From Candidatus Woesearchaeota archaeon CG10_big_fil_rev_8_21_14_0_10_32_24 (GTDB lineage Archaea; Nanobdellota; Nanobdellia; Woesearchaeales; GW2011-AR9): 5,284 bases of DNA. The stretch is taken from contig PCYG01000019.1 of the NCBI GenBank assembly GCA_002763025.1, forward strand, positions 7,980 through 13,263. Direction: 5' to 3'. Each line of letters opens with the position of its first letter. Within the stretch, counting starts at the first letter, position 1. Positions 1 through 5,191 of the stretch are shown here, piece by piece. The position numbers and the translations under genes are program-made. The notes below the pieces were generated by a model that searched no databases, had not been told where the DNA came from, and saw nothing but the letters and a program-made list of their open reading frames with translations.

Positions 1-5
1 AAACA

Positions 6-13
6 TATAAAAA
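6..13 (+). promoter_or_regulatory. TATA box of the M50 protease gene (leaderless promoter)
   Basis: TATAAAAA begins 30 nt before the ATG at 36. Archaeal transcription normally starts about 25-27 bp downstream of the TATA centre, so the start site would fall on or next to the ATG and the mRNA would have essentially no leader. No Shine-Dalgarno sequence is seen in 14-35. The same 30-31 nt spacing recurs at the two other promoters in this window, which strengthens the call. The upstream BRE cannot be judged because the window begins here. Confidence 0.6.
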
Positions 14-35
14 CAAACTTCATTTCTTTACAATT

Positions 36-1220
36 ATGGTAGATATCTTAGGATTCTTAACACAATATGCTGCAATCATTATTTTCTATGGGGTTATTGT
101 TGCAATCCTTATTGCGAACAGAAAAAAATTAGATGTTCAAGCAAAATTTATTATTCTTTTCCGTATGAAATGGGGATTAAAATGGATGGACAAATATGCA
201 GCAAAATATAGAGAGTGGGTAATCCTTCTTGGATATATTGGTATGGGTGCAGGATTTGTAGGAGTAATATTTATTTCATATGTTCTAATCAAAAATTTGT
301 GGGACGTGATTACAATTCCAGAAGCTAGTTCTGGTGTTGCATTAGTATTACCAGGCGTAAATGTTCCTGGCATGGGCGTACTTCCATTTTGGTATTGGAT
401 CATTGCCATTTTTATCATTGCAATTGTGCATGAATTTTCACATGGTATTGTTGCAAGAGCACATAACTTAAAAGTTAAAAACACAGGCATTGTCTTTTTT
501 GGCCCAATCATTGGAGCCTTTGTAGAACCTGATGAAAAAAAAATTGTGAAAGAAAAAGATATTGTCCAATATTCAATCCTAGCGGCAGGTGCTTTTTCAA
601 ATATTTTATTAGCAATTTTTGCTGTTTTACTTTTAACATTTGTATCCATGCCTTTACAACAAGCAATGATTGAACCTACGGGATTTACATTTGATTCATA
701 TGTTGAAGGAAATTATTCATTTGCACAAAATGGAATCATACCTGGCACATTAATCACGGGAGTTAATGGTATAGAAACAAAAACATTTGCACCATTTAGT
801 GAATCCTTATTTTGCACATTACCAGGAGAAGAAATTACAATTAACACAGTTAATAAAGATTATAAAATTGCATTGGGAGAAAATCCTGATAATAAAGAAA
901 AAAGTTTCTTAGGTATCAAAGAGATTCGTAATGAATTTAATATCAAACCAAAATATACAACTGGCATGTGGAATGTAGCATATTCTATCTTAGCATGGAT
1001 CAATGGATTCTTGAAATGGTTATTCTTACTTAGTTTGGGTATTGGATTATTTAATTTATTACCGCTTCCAATTGTAGATGGTGGACGTATGGCACAAGTA
1101 TTCCTACAAAAACTAAAGGGTGAAGAAAAAGGAAATAGCATGTATCAAAAAGTAGGTATGTTTTTCTTGTTTGTATTAATAATGAATCTTGTGTTACCTT
1201 GGTTGATGAACTTATTTTAG
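36..1220 (+). CDS. M50 family (site-2 type) intramembrane zinc metalloprotease with PDZ-like insert
   Basis: A 394-residue polytopic membrane protein. The zinc-protease motif HEFSH is at residues 132-136 within a hydrophobic segment (about 117-140), giving ligands H132 and H136 and catalytic E133. The second M50 signature, NLLPLPIVDGG, is at 340-350 and supplies the third ligand D348. Other hydrophobic segments lie at about 11-27, 62-86, 180-203, 326-345 and 372-392. The stretch GAFVEPDE (160-167) after the active-site helix is typical of archaeal site-2 proteases. Residues about 205-300 form an extramembrane region; GIIPGTLITGVNG (233-245) resembles a PDZ carboxylate-binding segment. The family cuts transmembrane substrates inside the membrane, often in signalling or membrane quality control; the substrate here is unknown. 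The ATG is supported by the TATA box 30 nt upstream. The gene is monocistronic as far as seen and converges on trxB. It looks complete, with all catalytic residues intact. Confidence 0.93.
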   Translation: MVDILGFLTQYAAIIIFYGVIVAILIANRKKLDVQAKFIILFRMKWGLKWMDKYAAKYREWVILLGYIGMGAGFVGVIFISYVLIKNLWDVITIPEASSGVALVLPGVNVPGMGVLPFWYWIIAIFIIAIVHEFSHGIVARAHNLKVKNTGIVFFGPIIGAFVEPDEKKIVKEKDIVQYSILAAGAFSNILLAIFAVLLLTFVSMPLQQAMIEPTGFTFDSYVEGNYSFAQNGIIPGTLITGVNGIETKTFAPFSESLFCTLPGEEITINTVNKDYKIALGENPDNKEKSFLGIKEIRNEFNIKPKYTTGMWNVAYSILAWINGFLKWLFLLSLGIGLFNLLPLPIVDGGRMAQVFLQKLKGEEKGNSMYQKVGMFFLFVLIMNLVLPWLMNLF

Positions 1221-1239
1221 GAAAAATTATTTTAATTAT
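1221..1239. terminator. AT-only convergent intergenic gap, probable bidirectional T-rich termination zone
   Basis: These 19 bp separate the TAG of the protease gene from the TAA of trxB on the opposite strand, and are A/T except for the first base and the occasional exception. The + strand reads into a T-rich run (TTATTTTAATTATTTATTCT, 1229-1248) and the minus strand into AATTTTTC. Archaeal RNA polymerase can terminate at T-rich tracts without a hairpin, and I see no convincing stem-loop. Function is inferred from position and composition only. Confidence 0.35.
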
Positions 1240-2157
1240 TTATTCTAACTCACTCAAAAACTTCTCAACTTCCATTGCAGCCATGCATCCTGAACCGGCT
1301 GCACTAATTGCTTGCCTAAATCGTGTATCTTGCACATCTCCTGCCACAAAAATTCCTTTTACATTAGTATGCATAAATTTATCTGCATTAAGATATCCTT
1401 TTTCATCAAGAGTTAATTTGCCTTCTAAAAATTTAGTATTTGGAATGTGACCAATTGCTACAAAAACGCCGTCTGTTTTAAAATCTGAAAATTCTCCGGT
1501 AACAAGATTTTTTAATTTTACACCTTCAACTAATTTTTCTCCATAAACCTCATCAACAACAGAATCATAAATGAAATGAATTTTTTCATTTTTCTTTGCT
1601 TTATCTTGCATAATCTTAGAAGCTCGTAATTCTTTACGGCGATGAACCACGGTTACCTTAGTACAAAAACGTGTTAAGAAAAGAGCTTCTTCCATCGCAG
1701 AATCTCCTCCTCCAACAACAATAACTTCTTTACCTTTGAAAAATGCACCATCACATGTTGCGCAGACAGTCACACCCCTTCCTTTGAACTTTTCTTCAGA
1801 AGGTATTCCTAACCATCGTGCAGAAGCACCAGTGGCGACAATTAGTGTTTTTGTGTGCACTTTCTCGCCGCCCATTAAGGAAACCTCAAAACCACTCTCA
1901 ATTTCCTCAAAACTGGTTGCAATATCAATTTTAAATTTCGCACCAAACTTTTCAGCTTGTACTTTTGAATCCTGTACTAATTTTGTACCATCAACACCTT
2001 CGGGAAATCCAGGAAAATTTTCCACTTCAGTTGTTAATGTTAATTGACCGCCATCTTGTTCGCCGGAAATAACTAAAGGTGCAAGATTAGCACGAGCTGC
2101 ATAAATTGCGGCTGTACACCCAGCAATACCGGTTCCTAAAATAATGACATTTTCCAT
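1240..2157 (-). CDS. trxB: Thioredoxin reductase (NADPH-type flavoprotein disulfide reductase)
   Basis: A 305-residue cytosolic flavoenzyme that passes electrons from NADPH through FAD and a redox disulfide to thioredoxin-like proteins. The N-terminal FAD fold shows GTGIAG (8-13) and the family segment GGQLTLTTEVENFPG (36-50). The active-site cysteines are in CATCDG, C132 and C135. The NADPH domain has GGGDSA (149-154) followed by HRRKELR (172-178); this HRRxxxR pattern is the usual mark of NADPH rather than NADH use. The C-terminal FAD segment VAGDVQDTRFRQA (271-283) is intact. Length is close to bacterial TrxB (about 320). C14 replaces the common Tyr after the first glycine motif, which is of no known consequence. 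It is the last gene of the minus-strand unit: its ATG lies 2 nt after the aminopeptidase stop, and no Shine-Dalgarno is visible, so translational coupling is likely. No thioredoxin gene is in the window. Confidence 0.96.
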   Translation of the reverse strand: MENVIILGTGIAGCTAAIYAARANLAPLVISGEQDGGQLTLTTEVENFPGFPEGVDGTKLVQDSKVQAEKFGAKFKIDIATSFEEIESGFEVSLMGGEKVHTKTLIVATGASARWLGIPSEEKFKGRGVTVCATCDGAFFKGKEVIVVGGGDSAMEEALFLTRFCTKVTVVHRRKELRASKIMQDKAKKNEKIHFIYDSVVDEVYGEKLVEGVKLKNLVTGEFSDFKTDGVFVAIGHIPNTKFLEGKLTLDEKGYLNADKFMHTNVKGIFVAGDVQDTRFRQAISAAGSGCMAAMEVEKFLSELE

Positions 2158-2159
2158 TC

Positions 2160-3662
2160 TTATTGATTTAATAAAAAGTAAGATAATAAACGCACACCAC
2201 TTCCAGTTGCCCCTTTCTGATTATAATCGCCTTCAAATGTCCAATACGCAGAACCAGCGATATCTAAATGTGCCCATTTTGTTTTATCTGTTACAAATTT
2301 ATTTAAAAATACACCCGCAGTGATTGACCCTGCATGATACTTTTTCGTTGCCATATTATTTAAATCTGAGATGTCGCCTTCCATTGCATCTTGATATTCT
2401 TCAAAAAATGGAAGTGGCCACACTCTATCTCCACTTGACTCGCCAACTGATTTCAAAGATGCAATTAATCCTTCATCTCGAGAGATGATAGCTACAGTAA
2501 AGTATCCCAAAGCCATAATACATGCTCCTGTCAATGTGGCTAAATCAATAATTATATGAGGAGTATATGTTTTCTCGGTATAAGCTAATGCATCTGCTAA
2601 AACTAATCTTCCTTCCGCATCAGTGTTTCCTATTTCAATTGTTAAACCATTATATGCTTTAACGATATCTCCGGGATGTTGTGCATGACCAGAAATCATG
2701 TTTTCACACATCGCAAGAACGCCAATAAGATTCTTTTTAATCCCTAATTCTGCGGCTGCTTTGATTGTTCCTAAAACTGCTGCAGACCCCGCCATGTCAC
2801 ATTTCATATCTTCAATATAATTAAGTGGTTTAAGGTTATACCCTCCTGAATCAAAAGTAATACCTTTACCCACAAATGCGATAGGTTTTTCTTTTCCATC
2901 ATTATTGTATTCCAATATAATTAATTTGGGAGGGTTTTCACTTCCTGCATTAACTCCTAACATTGCACCCATTCCTAACTTTTTTAATTCGGGTTCATTT
3001 AATACTTTAATTTTAATTTTGGGATTTGTTGAGGCTAATTGACGTGCCTGTTCTTCCATGAAAAATGAAGTAACAATACTTGCGGGTTCATTAACTAAAT
3101 CTCTTACATAATTTGTAGATTCTGCAATAATTCTTCCAACCTTTAAACCGATTTCAAAAGTAGATGAAGAAGGAGATTGTGAAGGAGATGTCCATTGAAT
3201 TGATACGGAACTTAAACTTTTTTTCTTATCTTGCTTCTCCTTTGCTAAATATTTTATAAATCCATAATTCCCTAATAATAAACCTTCTGCGGTTGCTCTT
3301 CCAATCAATTCTGCAGAAAAATTATTTTTTACTAAATCAGGAAGATCCGTTGTAAAATTAATGAAATAATTTTCTTTAACTTTCTTTACAGATTTACCTA
3401 ACGCTTTTCTAAGACGTTCCAAAGTAATTTCTTTTTTCTTTCCTAAACCTACGATCACAATTAATTTATAATTTAAGTTAGGCATTCTGGTGGTATAAAT
3501 TTGACCAAACTTTTTAATGAATATTTTGTTTTTCTCTAATTCGCATAATTCGCTTGTCAACTGTTTGCTAATAGAATCATAATTAGATTTTTCTTCTTCA
3601 AATGCCCCAAACACTAAAACCTCTTGACTAGCATCAAATTTTGGTAATACATTAATTTTCAT
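2160..3662 (-). CDS. pepA: Leucyl aminopeptidase, peptidase family M17
   Basis: A two-metal cytosolic aminopeptidase that removes N-terminal residues from peptides in protein turnover. Numbering from the start chosen here (500 aa), the catalytic domain has VGKGITFDSGG with metal ligands K266 and D271, then D289 in KCDMAG, and NTDAEGR with D348 and E350. Catalytic K278 and R352 (the bicarbonate-site arginine) are present. So all five metal ligands and both catalytic residues are kept, and length matches E. coli PepA (503 aa). Residues 1 to about 145 are the less conserved N-terminal domain. A Ser-rich linker (149-168) joins it to the catalytic domain. Start choice: the ATG at 3662 is preceded by GAGGTG (3667-3672), a good Shine-Dalgarno. 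An in-frame ATG at 3674 would overlap the upstream stop as ATGA and add MRCK, but that ATG overlaps the Shine-Dalgarno itself. It lies between the flavoprotein gene and trxB in one unit. Confidence 0.95.
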   Translation of the reverse strand: MKINVLPKFDASQEVLVFGAFEEEKSNYDSISKQLTSELCELEKNKIFIKKFGQIYTTRMPNLNYKLIVIVGLGKKKEITLERLRKALGKSVKKVKENYFINFTTDLPDLVKNNFSAELIGRATAEGLLLGNYGFIKYLAKEKQDKKKSLSSVSIQWTSPSQSPSSSTFEIGLKVGRIIAESTNYVRDLVNEPASIVTSFFMEEQARQLASTNPKIKIKVLNEPELKKLGMGAMLGVNAGSENPPKLIILEYNNDGKEKPIAFVGKGITFDSGGYNLKPLNYIEDMKCDMAGSAAVLGTIKAAAELGIKKNLIGVLAMCENMISGHAQHPGDIVKAYNGLTIEIGNTDAEGRLVLADALAYTEKTYTPHIIIDLATLTGACIMALGYFTVAIISRDEGLIASLKSVGESSGDRVWPLPFFEEYQDAMEGDISDLNNMATKKYHAGSITAGVFLNKFVTDKTKWAHLDIAGSAYWTFEGDYNQKGATGSGVRLLSYFLLNQ

Positions 3663-3666
3663 TTTA

Positions 3667-3672
3667 CACCTC
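3667..3672 (-). promoter_or_regulatory. Shine-Dalgarno site that sets the pepA start
   Basis: On the minus strand GAGGTG is followed by TAAA and then the ATG at 3662. GAGGTG is complementary to the CACCTC core at the 3' end of 16S rRNA, and a 4-nt gap is workable. The site overlaps the stop codon of the upstream flavoprotein gene (TGA, 3673-3671). This favours re-initiation inside the operon and the 3662 start over the 3674 ATG. It is the only clear Shine-Dalgarno in the window; the promoter-proximal genes appear leaderless. Confidence 0.6.
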
Positions 3673-4363
3673 ATGAATATCTTTCGGATTTGATATGGTT
3701 TGCATCAACGCCTTTTTCTGTGAGAAGTTCTTTTGTCTCCACCACTAATTCCTTTAATCCACATATATAAAAAGTTTTGTTTTTTAAATCCTCAGGAAGA
3801 TGAGCTTGCACTCTTCCTTGTGCACCATCCCAATCCTCTCGTGTTAATGTGGGAACGTAGGTAAAGTTAGGATATTCTTTTGCTAATTCTATAAATTCCT
3901 GATGGAAAATTAAATCTTTCTTAACCTTAGAACCGAAAAGCATTGTAAATTTAATCTCTTGATTTTTAGGTAAGAATTCTTTAGCAATACTATACATTGG
4001 AACAACACCAGTCCCATTACTAATTAACCAATGTTCTTTATTTTCTGAATTTTCATCAAACATAAAATGACCAAATGGTCCTTTCACTTCATACTCATCT
4101 CCTTCTTTGATATCTTTAAAATTTTCAGATGCAAAGCCCCCTTCGATTATCTTAATACATAAATCAATTTTTCCTTTTTCTGAAGGGGGATTGAGAATTG
4201 AATAAGATCGTAATTTTGATTCTTCTCCATTATTCACCCGAATTGTTACAAATTGGCCTGCTTTAAATGTAAACTCTTCTGGGCAGGATAATGTCATCAT
4301 AAAAACGTCATCATTAAGAAAAACTTTATTTGTAATTTTAGACGTAAATGTTTGAATTGCCAT
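3671..4363 (-). CDS. Ferredoxin-NADP reductase-like FAD/NAD(P)-binding oxidoreductase
   Basis: A 230-residue stand-alone reductase module. It begins with a flavin-binding barrel: KAGQFVTI (34-41), then the FAD motif RSYSI (52-56), and GGFASENFKDIKEGDEYEVKGPFG (75-98 region), as in FNR-like proteins. The pyridine-nucleotide domain has SNGTGVVP (115-122), CGLKELV (201-207) and a C-terminal SERYS. No 2Fe-2S ferredoxin domain or Cys cluster is attached, so its partner (ferredoxin, flavin, or an oxygenase/hydrogenase-type subunit) must be separate and is unknown. The usual GGTG has Asn in place of the first Gly. Start choice: the frame is open to an ATG at 4486, but that would overlap the upstream gene by 77 bp and add 41 residues unrelated to the fold. 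The ATG at 4363 lies 31 nt after a TATA box and directly begins the barrel. It is first in the unit with pepA and trxB. The family is sure; the electron acceptor is not. Confidence 0.88.
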   Translation of the reverse strand: MAIQTFTSKITNKVFLNDDVFMMTLSCPEEFTFKAGQFVTIRVNNGEESKLRSYSILNPPSEKGKIDLCIKIIEGGFASENFKDIKEGDEYEVKGPFGHFMFDENSENKEHWLISNGTGVVPMYSIAKEFLPKNQEIKFTMLFGSKVKKDLIFHQEFIELAKEYPNFTYVPTLTREDWDGAQGRVQAHLPEDLKNKTFYICGLKELVVETKELLTEKGVDANHIKSERYS

Positions 4364-4378
4364 AGGCAAAATAGGTTC

Positions 4379-4385
4379 AATTCCG
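4379..4385 (+). promoter_or_regulatory. AATTCCG copy abutting the TATA box of the redox operon (candidate operator)
   Basis: AATTCCG sits directly next to the TATA box, between it and the predicted transcription start. The same 7-mer heads three repeats in the intergenic region beyond 4928. By my scan these are the only four occurrences in the window on either strand, and all are intergenic. A protein bound here would overlap the transcription machinery, so a repressor would be the simplest reading. The match ends after 8 bases (AATTCCGT), so this could still be chance. Confidence 0.3.
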
Positions 4386-4394
4386 TTTATATAA
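4386..4394 (-). promoter_or_regulatory. TATA box of the flavoprotein-pepA-trxB unit (leaderless promoter)
   Basis: The minus strand reads TTATATAAA, starting 31 nt before the ATG at 4363 and lying wholly in the 46-bp gap after the winged-helix gene (stop at 4410). The predicted transcription start falls on or next to the ATG. No Shine-Dalgarno is seen before that ATG. This is the main evidence for the 4363 start and for separating this unit from the upstream regulator gene, although read-through from that gene is not excluded. Confidence 0.65.
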
Positions 4395-4409
4395 CTTGTG
4401 GATTTAAAT

Positions 4410-4928
4410 CTAAAAAGGTTTATGTTCTTTCCTAAATCTGCTAAATAACCCCCCAAACCTCTTTTTGGGTTCATTAGATCCTTCAATTTCTTCTAAATCT
4501 CCATGTTCTTCTTGGTTCATTTGAATCTCAATGTTGGATTGAAATTCTGGAATCTCTGGAGTTAATTCAATTATTTTTTTAGGTTTAATTAATTCGGATT
4601 CAGTAGAAGATGATTGTTTCCATGTTTCAATATATTTCTGAACTCTTTTCTTTCCACGAGGTTCTGCCTGACCTCCTAAAGAATAATATACCTTTTCAAC
4701 AGTATCACCCCAAGAATAATCTCCTTTCTCTATTTTCACATTATGAACTTCAAGTTCTTTGGTTTGAACACCTTTACGCAAATGATAATAAACACTTCTT
4801 AATGTGACTTGAGGAAAAATTTCATTATAAATTTTTGCAATCTGATACCCATAACCTTCACCCAAAAAATGAAGGATTTCAATGATATTCTGGCGAATTT
4901 CAGATTTTACAGGACGTCCTCGTGGCAT
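4410..4928 (-). CDS. Winged helix-turn-helix DNA-binding protein (PadR-like) with N-terminal AT-hook-like motif and charged tail
   Basis: A 172-residue putative transcription factor. It opens with MPRGRPVK; PRGRP (2-6) matches the core of an AT-hook, which grips AT-rich minor grooves. Residues about 9-85 look like a winged helix: a first helix SEIRQNIIEILHFLG (9-23), GYGYQIAKIYNEIF (25-38), a recognition helix TLRSVYYHLRKGV (42-54), and a wing VHNVKIEKGDYSWGDTVEKVYYSLG (61-85 region). The pattern GYxYQIAKI...SVYYHLRK resembles PadR-type regulators. The rest is low complexity: a basic stretch (90-104), a Ser- and Glu-rich linker (about 106-152), and a basic-aromatic end KKRFGGLFSRFRKEHKPF (155-172). 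No ligand-binding domain is evident. The ATG is supported by a TATA box 30 nt upstream. It is transcribed toward the redox unit, which has its own promoter. Possible targets are its own promoter and that operon. The DNA-binding role is fairly sure; the exact family and effector are not known. Confidence 0.85.
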   Translation of the reverse strand: MPRGRPVKSEIRQNIIEILHFLGEGYGYQIAKIYNEIFPQVTLRSVYYHLRKGVQTKELEVHNVKIEKGDYSWGDTVEKVYYSLGGQAEPRGKKRVQKYIETWKQSSSTESELIKPKKIIELTPEIPEFQSNIEIQMNQEEHGDLEEIEGSNEPKKRFGGLFSRFRKEHKPF

Positions 4929-4949
4929 ATATTTTCAATGTGGGGATAG

Positions 4950-4958
4950 TATATAAAA
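4950..4958 (-). promoter_or_regulatory. TATA box of the winged-helix gene (leaderless promoter)
   Basis: The minus strand reads TTTTATATA, beginning 30 nt before the ATG at 4928, so transcription should start at the ATG itself. The preceding CGATTAA is an acceptable purine/A-rich BRE. There is no Shine-Dalgarno between box and ATG (the spacer reads TATCCCCACATTGAAAATAT). The first AATTCCG repeat begins 27 bp upstream of this box. Confidence 0.65.
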
Positions 4959-4984
4959 TTAATCGTTGTTTTCTCAAACTGTAT

Positions 4985-5004
4985 AATTCCGTAATCTGTT
5001 TACA
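4985..5004 (+). repeat. AATTCCG repeat, copy 1
   Basis: AATTCCGTAATCTGTTTACA. It matches copy 3 (5140-5159) at 18 of 20 positions and copy 2 (5121-5140) at 16 of 20. It lies just upstream of the TATA box of the winged-helix gene, where an activator or a co-operative repressor could bind. The end TGTTTACA also appears inverted as TGTAAACA at 5071-5078. Confidence 0.55.
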
Positions 5005-5118
5005 CTTCTAGAGAATATAATTGTTTTTTAAACTTTATAAACCAATACACCTGCATTACGACTTGCGGATTGTAAACACATTTTGACATTATCTAGTATT
5101 TTCTCATCGTAGAAGTGT
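5002..5118. repeat. 9-bp inverted repeat bounding ~99 bp
   Basis: ACACTTCTA (5002-5010) is the exact reverse complement of TAGAAGTGT (5110-5118). The left arm overlaps the end of repeat copy 1 and the right arm ends two bases before copy 2, so the enclosed segment has direct repeats outside its inverted arms. This resembles the outline of a tiny non-autonomous insertion, or two opposed protein sites. The flanking direct repeats are only 16/20 identical, which is poor for a recent target duplication. Confidence 0.35.
5034..5041 (+). promoter_or_regulatory. Orphan BRE/TATA-like box (possible promoter of a non-coding RNA)
   Basis: AAACTTTATAAA (5030-5041) closely resembles an archaeal BRE plus TATA element. 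TTTATAAA is self-complementary, but the A-rich BRE-like bases are on its left, favouring + strand transcription from about 5064. No ORF starts there: a TTG at 5063 stops after seven codons. Downstream + strand sequence includes the AATTCCG tandem pair and the nested stem-loop at 5192-5251. In such AT-rich DNA a chance match is quite possible. Confidence 0.3.
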
Positions 5119-5120
5119 CC

Positions 5121-5159
5121 AATTCCGAAATTAGTTGACAATTCCGAAATCTGCTTACA
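5121..5159 (+). repeat. AATTCCG repeats, copies 2 and 3 in tandem
   Basis: Copy 2 (AATTCCGAAATTAGTTGACA, 5121-5140) and copy 3 (AATTCCGAAATCTGCTTACA, 5140-5159) follow each other with a 19-bp period and share one A. Both carry AATTCCGAAAT exactly; their second halves diverge. A 19-bp period is just under two helical turns, so proteins bound to each would sit on roughly the same face. Copy 1 lies 136 bp to the left in the same orientation. Confidence 0.6.
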
Positions 5160-5190
5160 GATCTTAGCTTTAAATAAAAAATCTAAGACC
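5160..5190. repeat. Small imperfect hairpin
   Basis: TCTTAG (5162-5167) pairs with CTAAGA (5183-5188) across a 15-nt AT-rich loop; one mismatch is followed by a further G-C pair (5160 with 5190). Read on the minus strand the loop carries a T6 run. The stem is short and weak. It is listed because it sits between the tandem repeats and the larger stem-loop; a function is not evident. Confidence 0.25.
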
Positions 5191-5191
5191 A

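Noticed and set aside
137..649. Minus-strand open frame of 170 codons opposite the M50 gene
   Set aside because: It lies wholly inside the protease gene, whose membrane segments and zinc motifs are unmistakable. The antisense translation has no recognisable family and no promoter.
860..1141. Minus-strand open frame of 93 codons
   Set aside because: Antisense shadow of the second half of the M50 gene, including its DGG motif; no independent support.
1199..1450. Plus-strand open frame of 83 codons spanning the convergent gap
   Set aside because: It begins inside the protease gene and runs antisense to the conserved C-terminus of trxB; no TATA box or ribosome site.
1736..2047. Plus-strand open frame of 103 codons
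   Set aside because: Antisense to the conserved FAD domain and CATCDG region of trxB; composition is that of a shadow frame.
4364..4486. 41-residue N-terminal extension of the FNR-like protein
   Set aside because: It would overlap the winged-helix gene in another frame by 77 bp, adds nothing to the flavin barrel, and ignores a well-placed TATA box 31 nt before the ATG at 4363.
4610..4807. Plus-strand open frame of 65 codons
   Set aside because: Antisense to the winged-helix gene; no promoter and no family resemblance.
5081..5112. Minus-strand C/D box guide RNA
   Set aside because: A C-box-like ACGATGA is present, but no D box (CUGA) or internal C'/D' pair follows at a proper distance.
4985..5159. 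CRISPR array
   Set aside because: Only three diverged copies, with unequal spacing (116 bp and no spacer) and no cas gene.
4985..5159. Replication origin with iterons
   Set aside because: The repeats do not resemble archaeal origin recognition boxes and no orc1/cdc6 gene is present.
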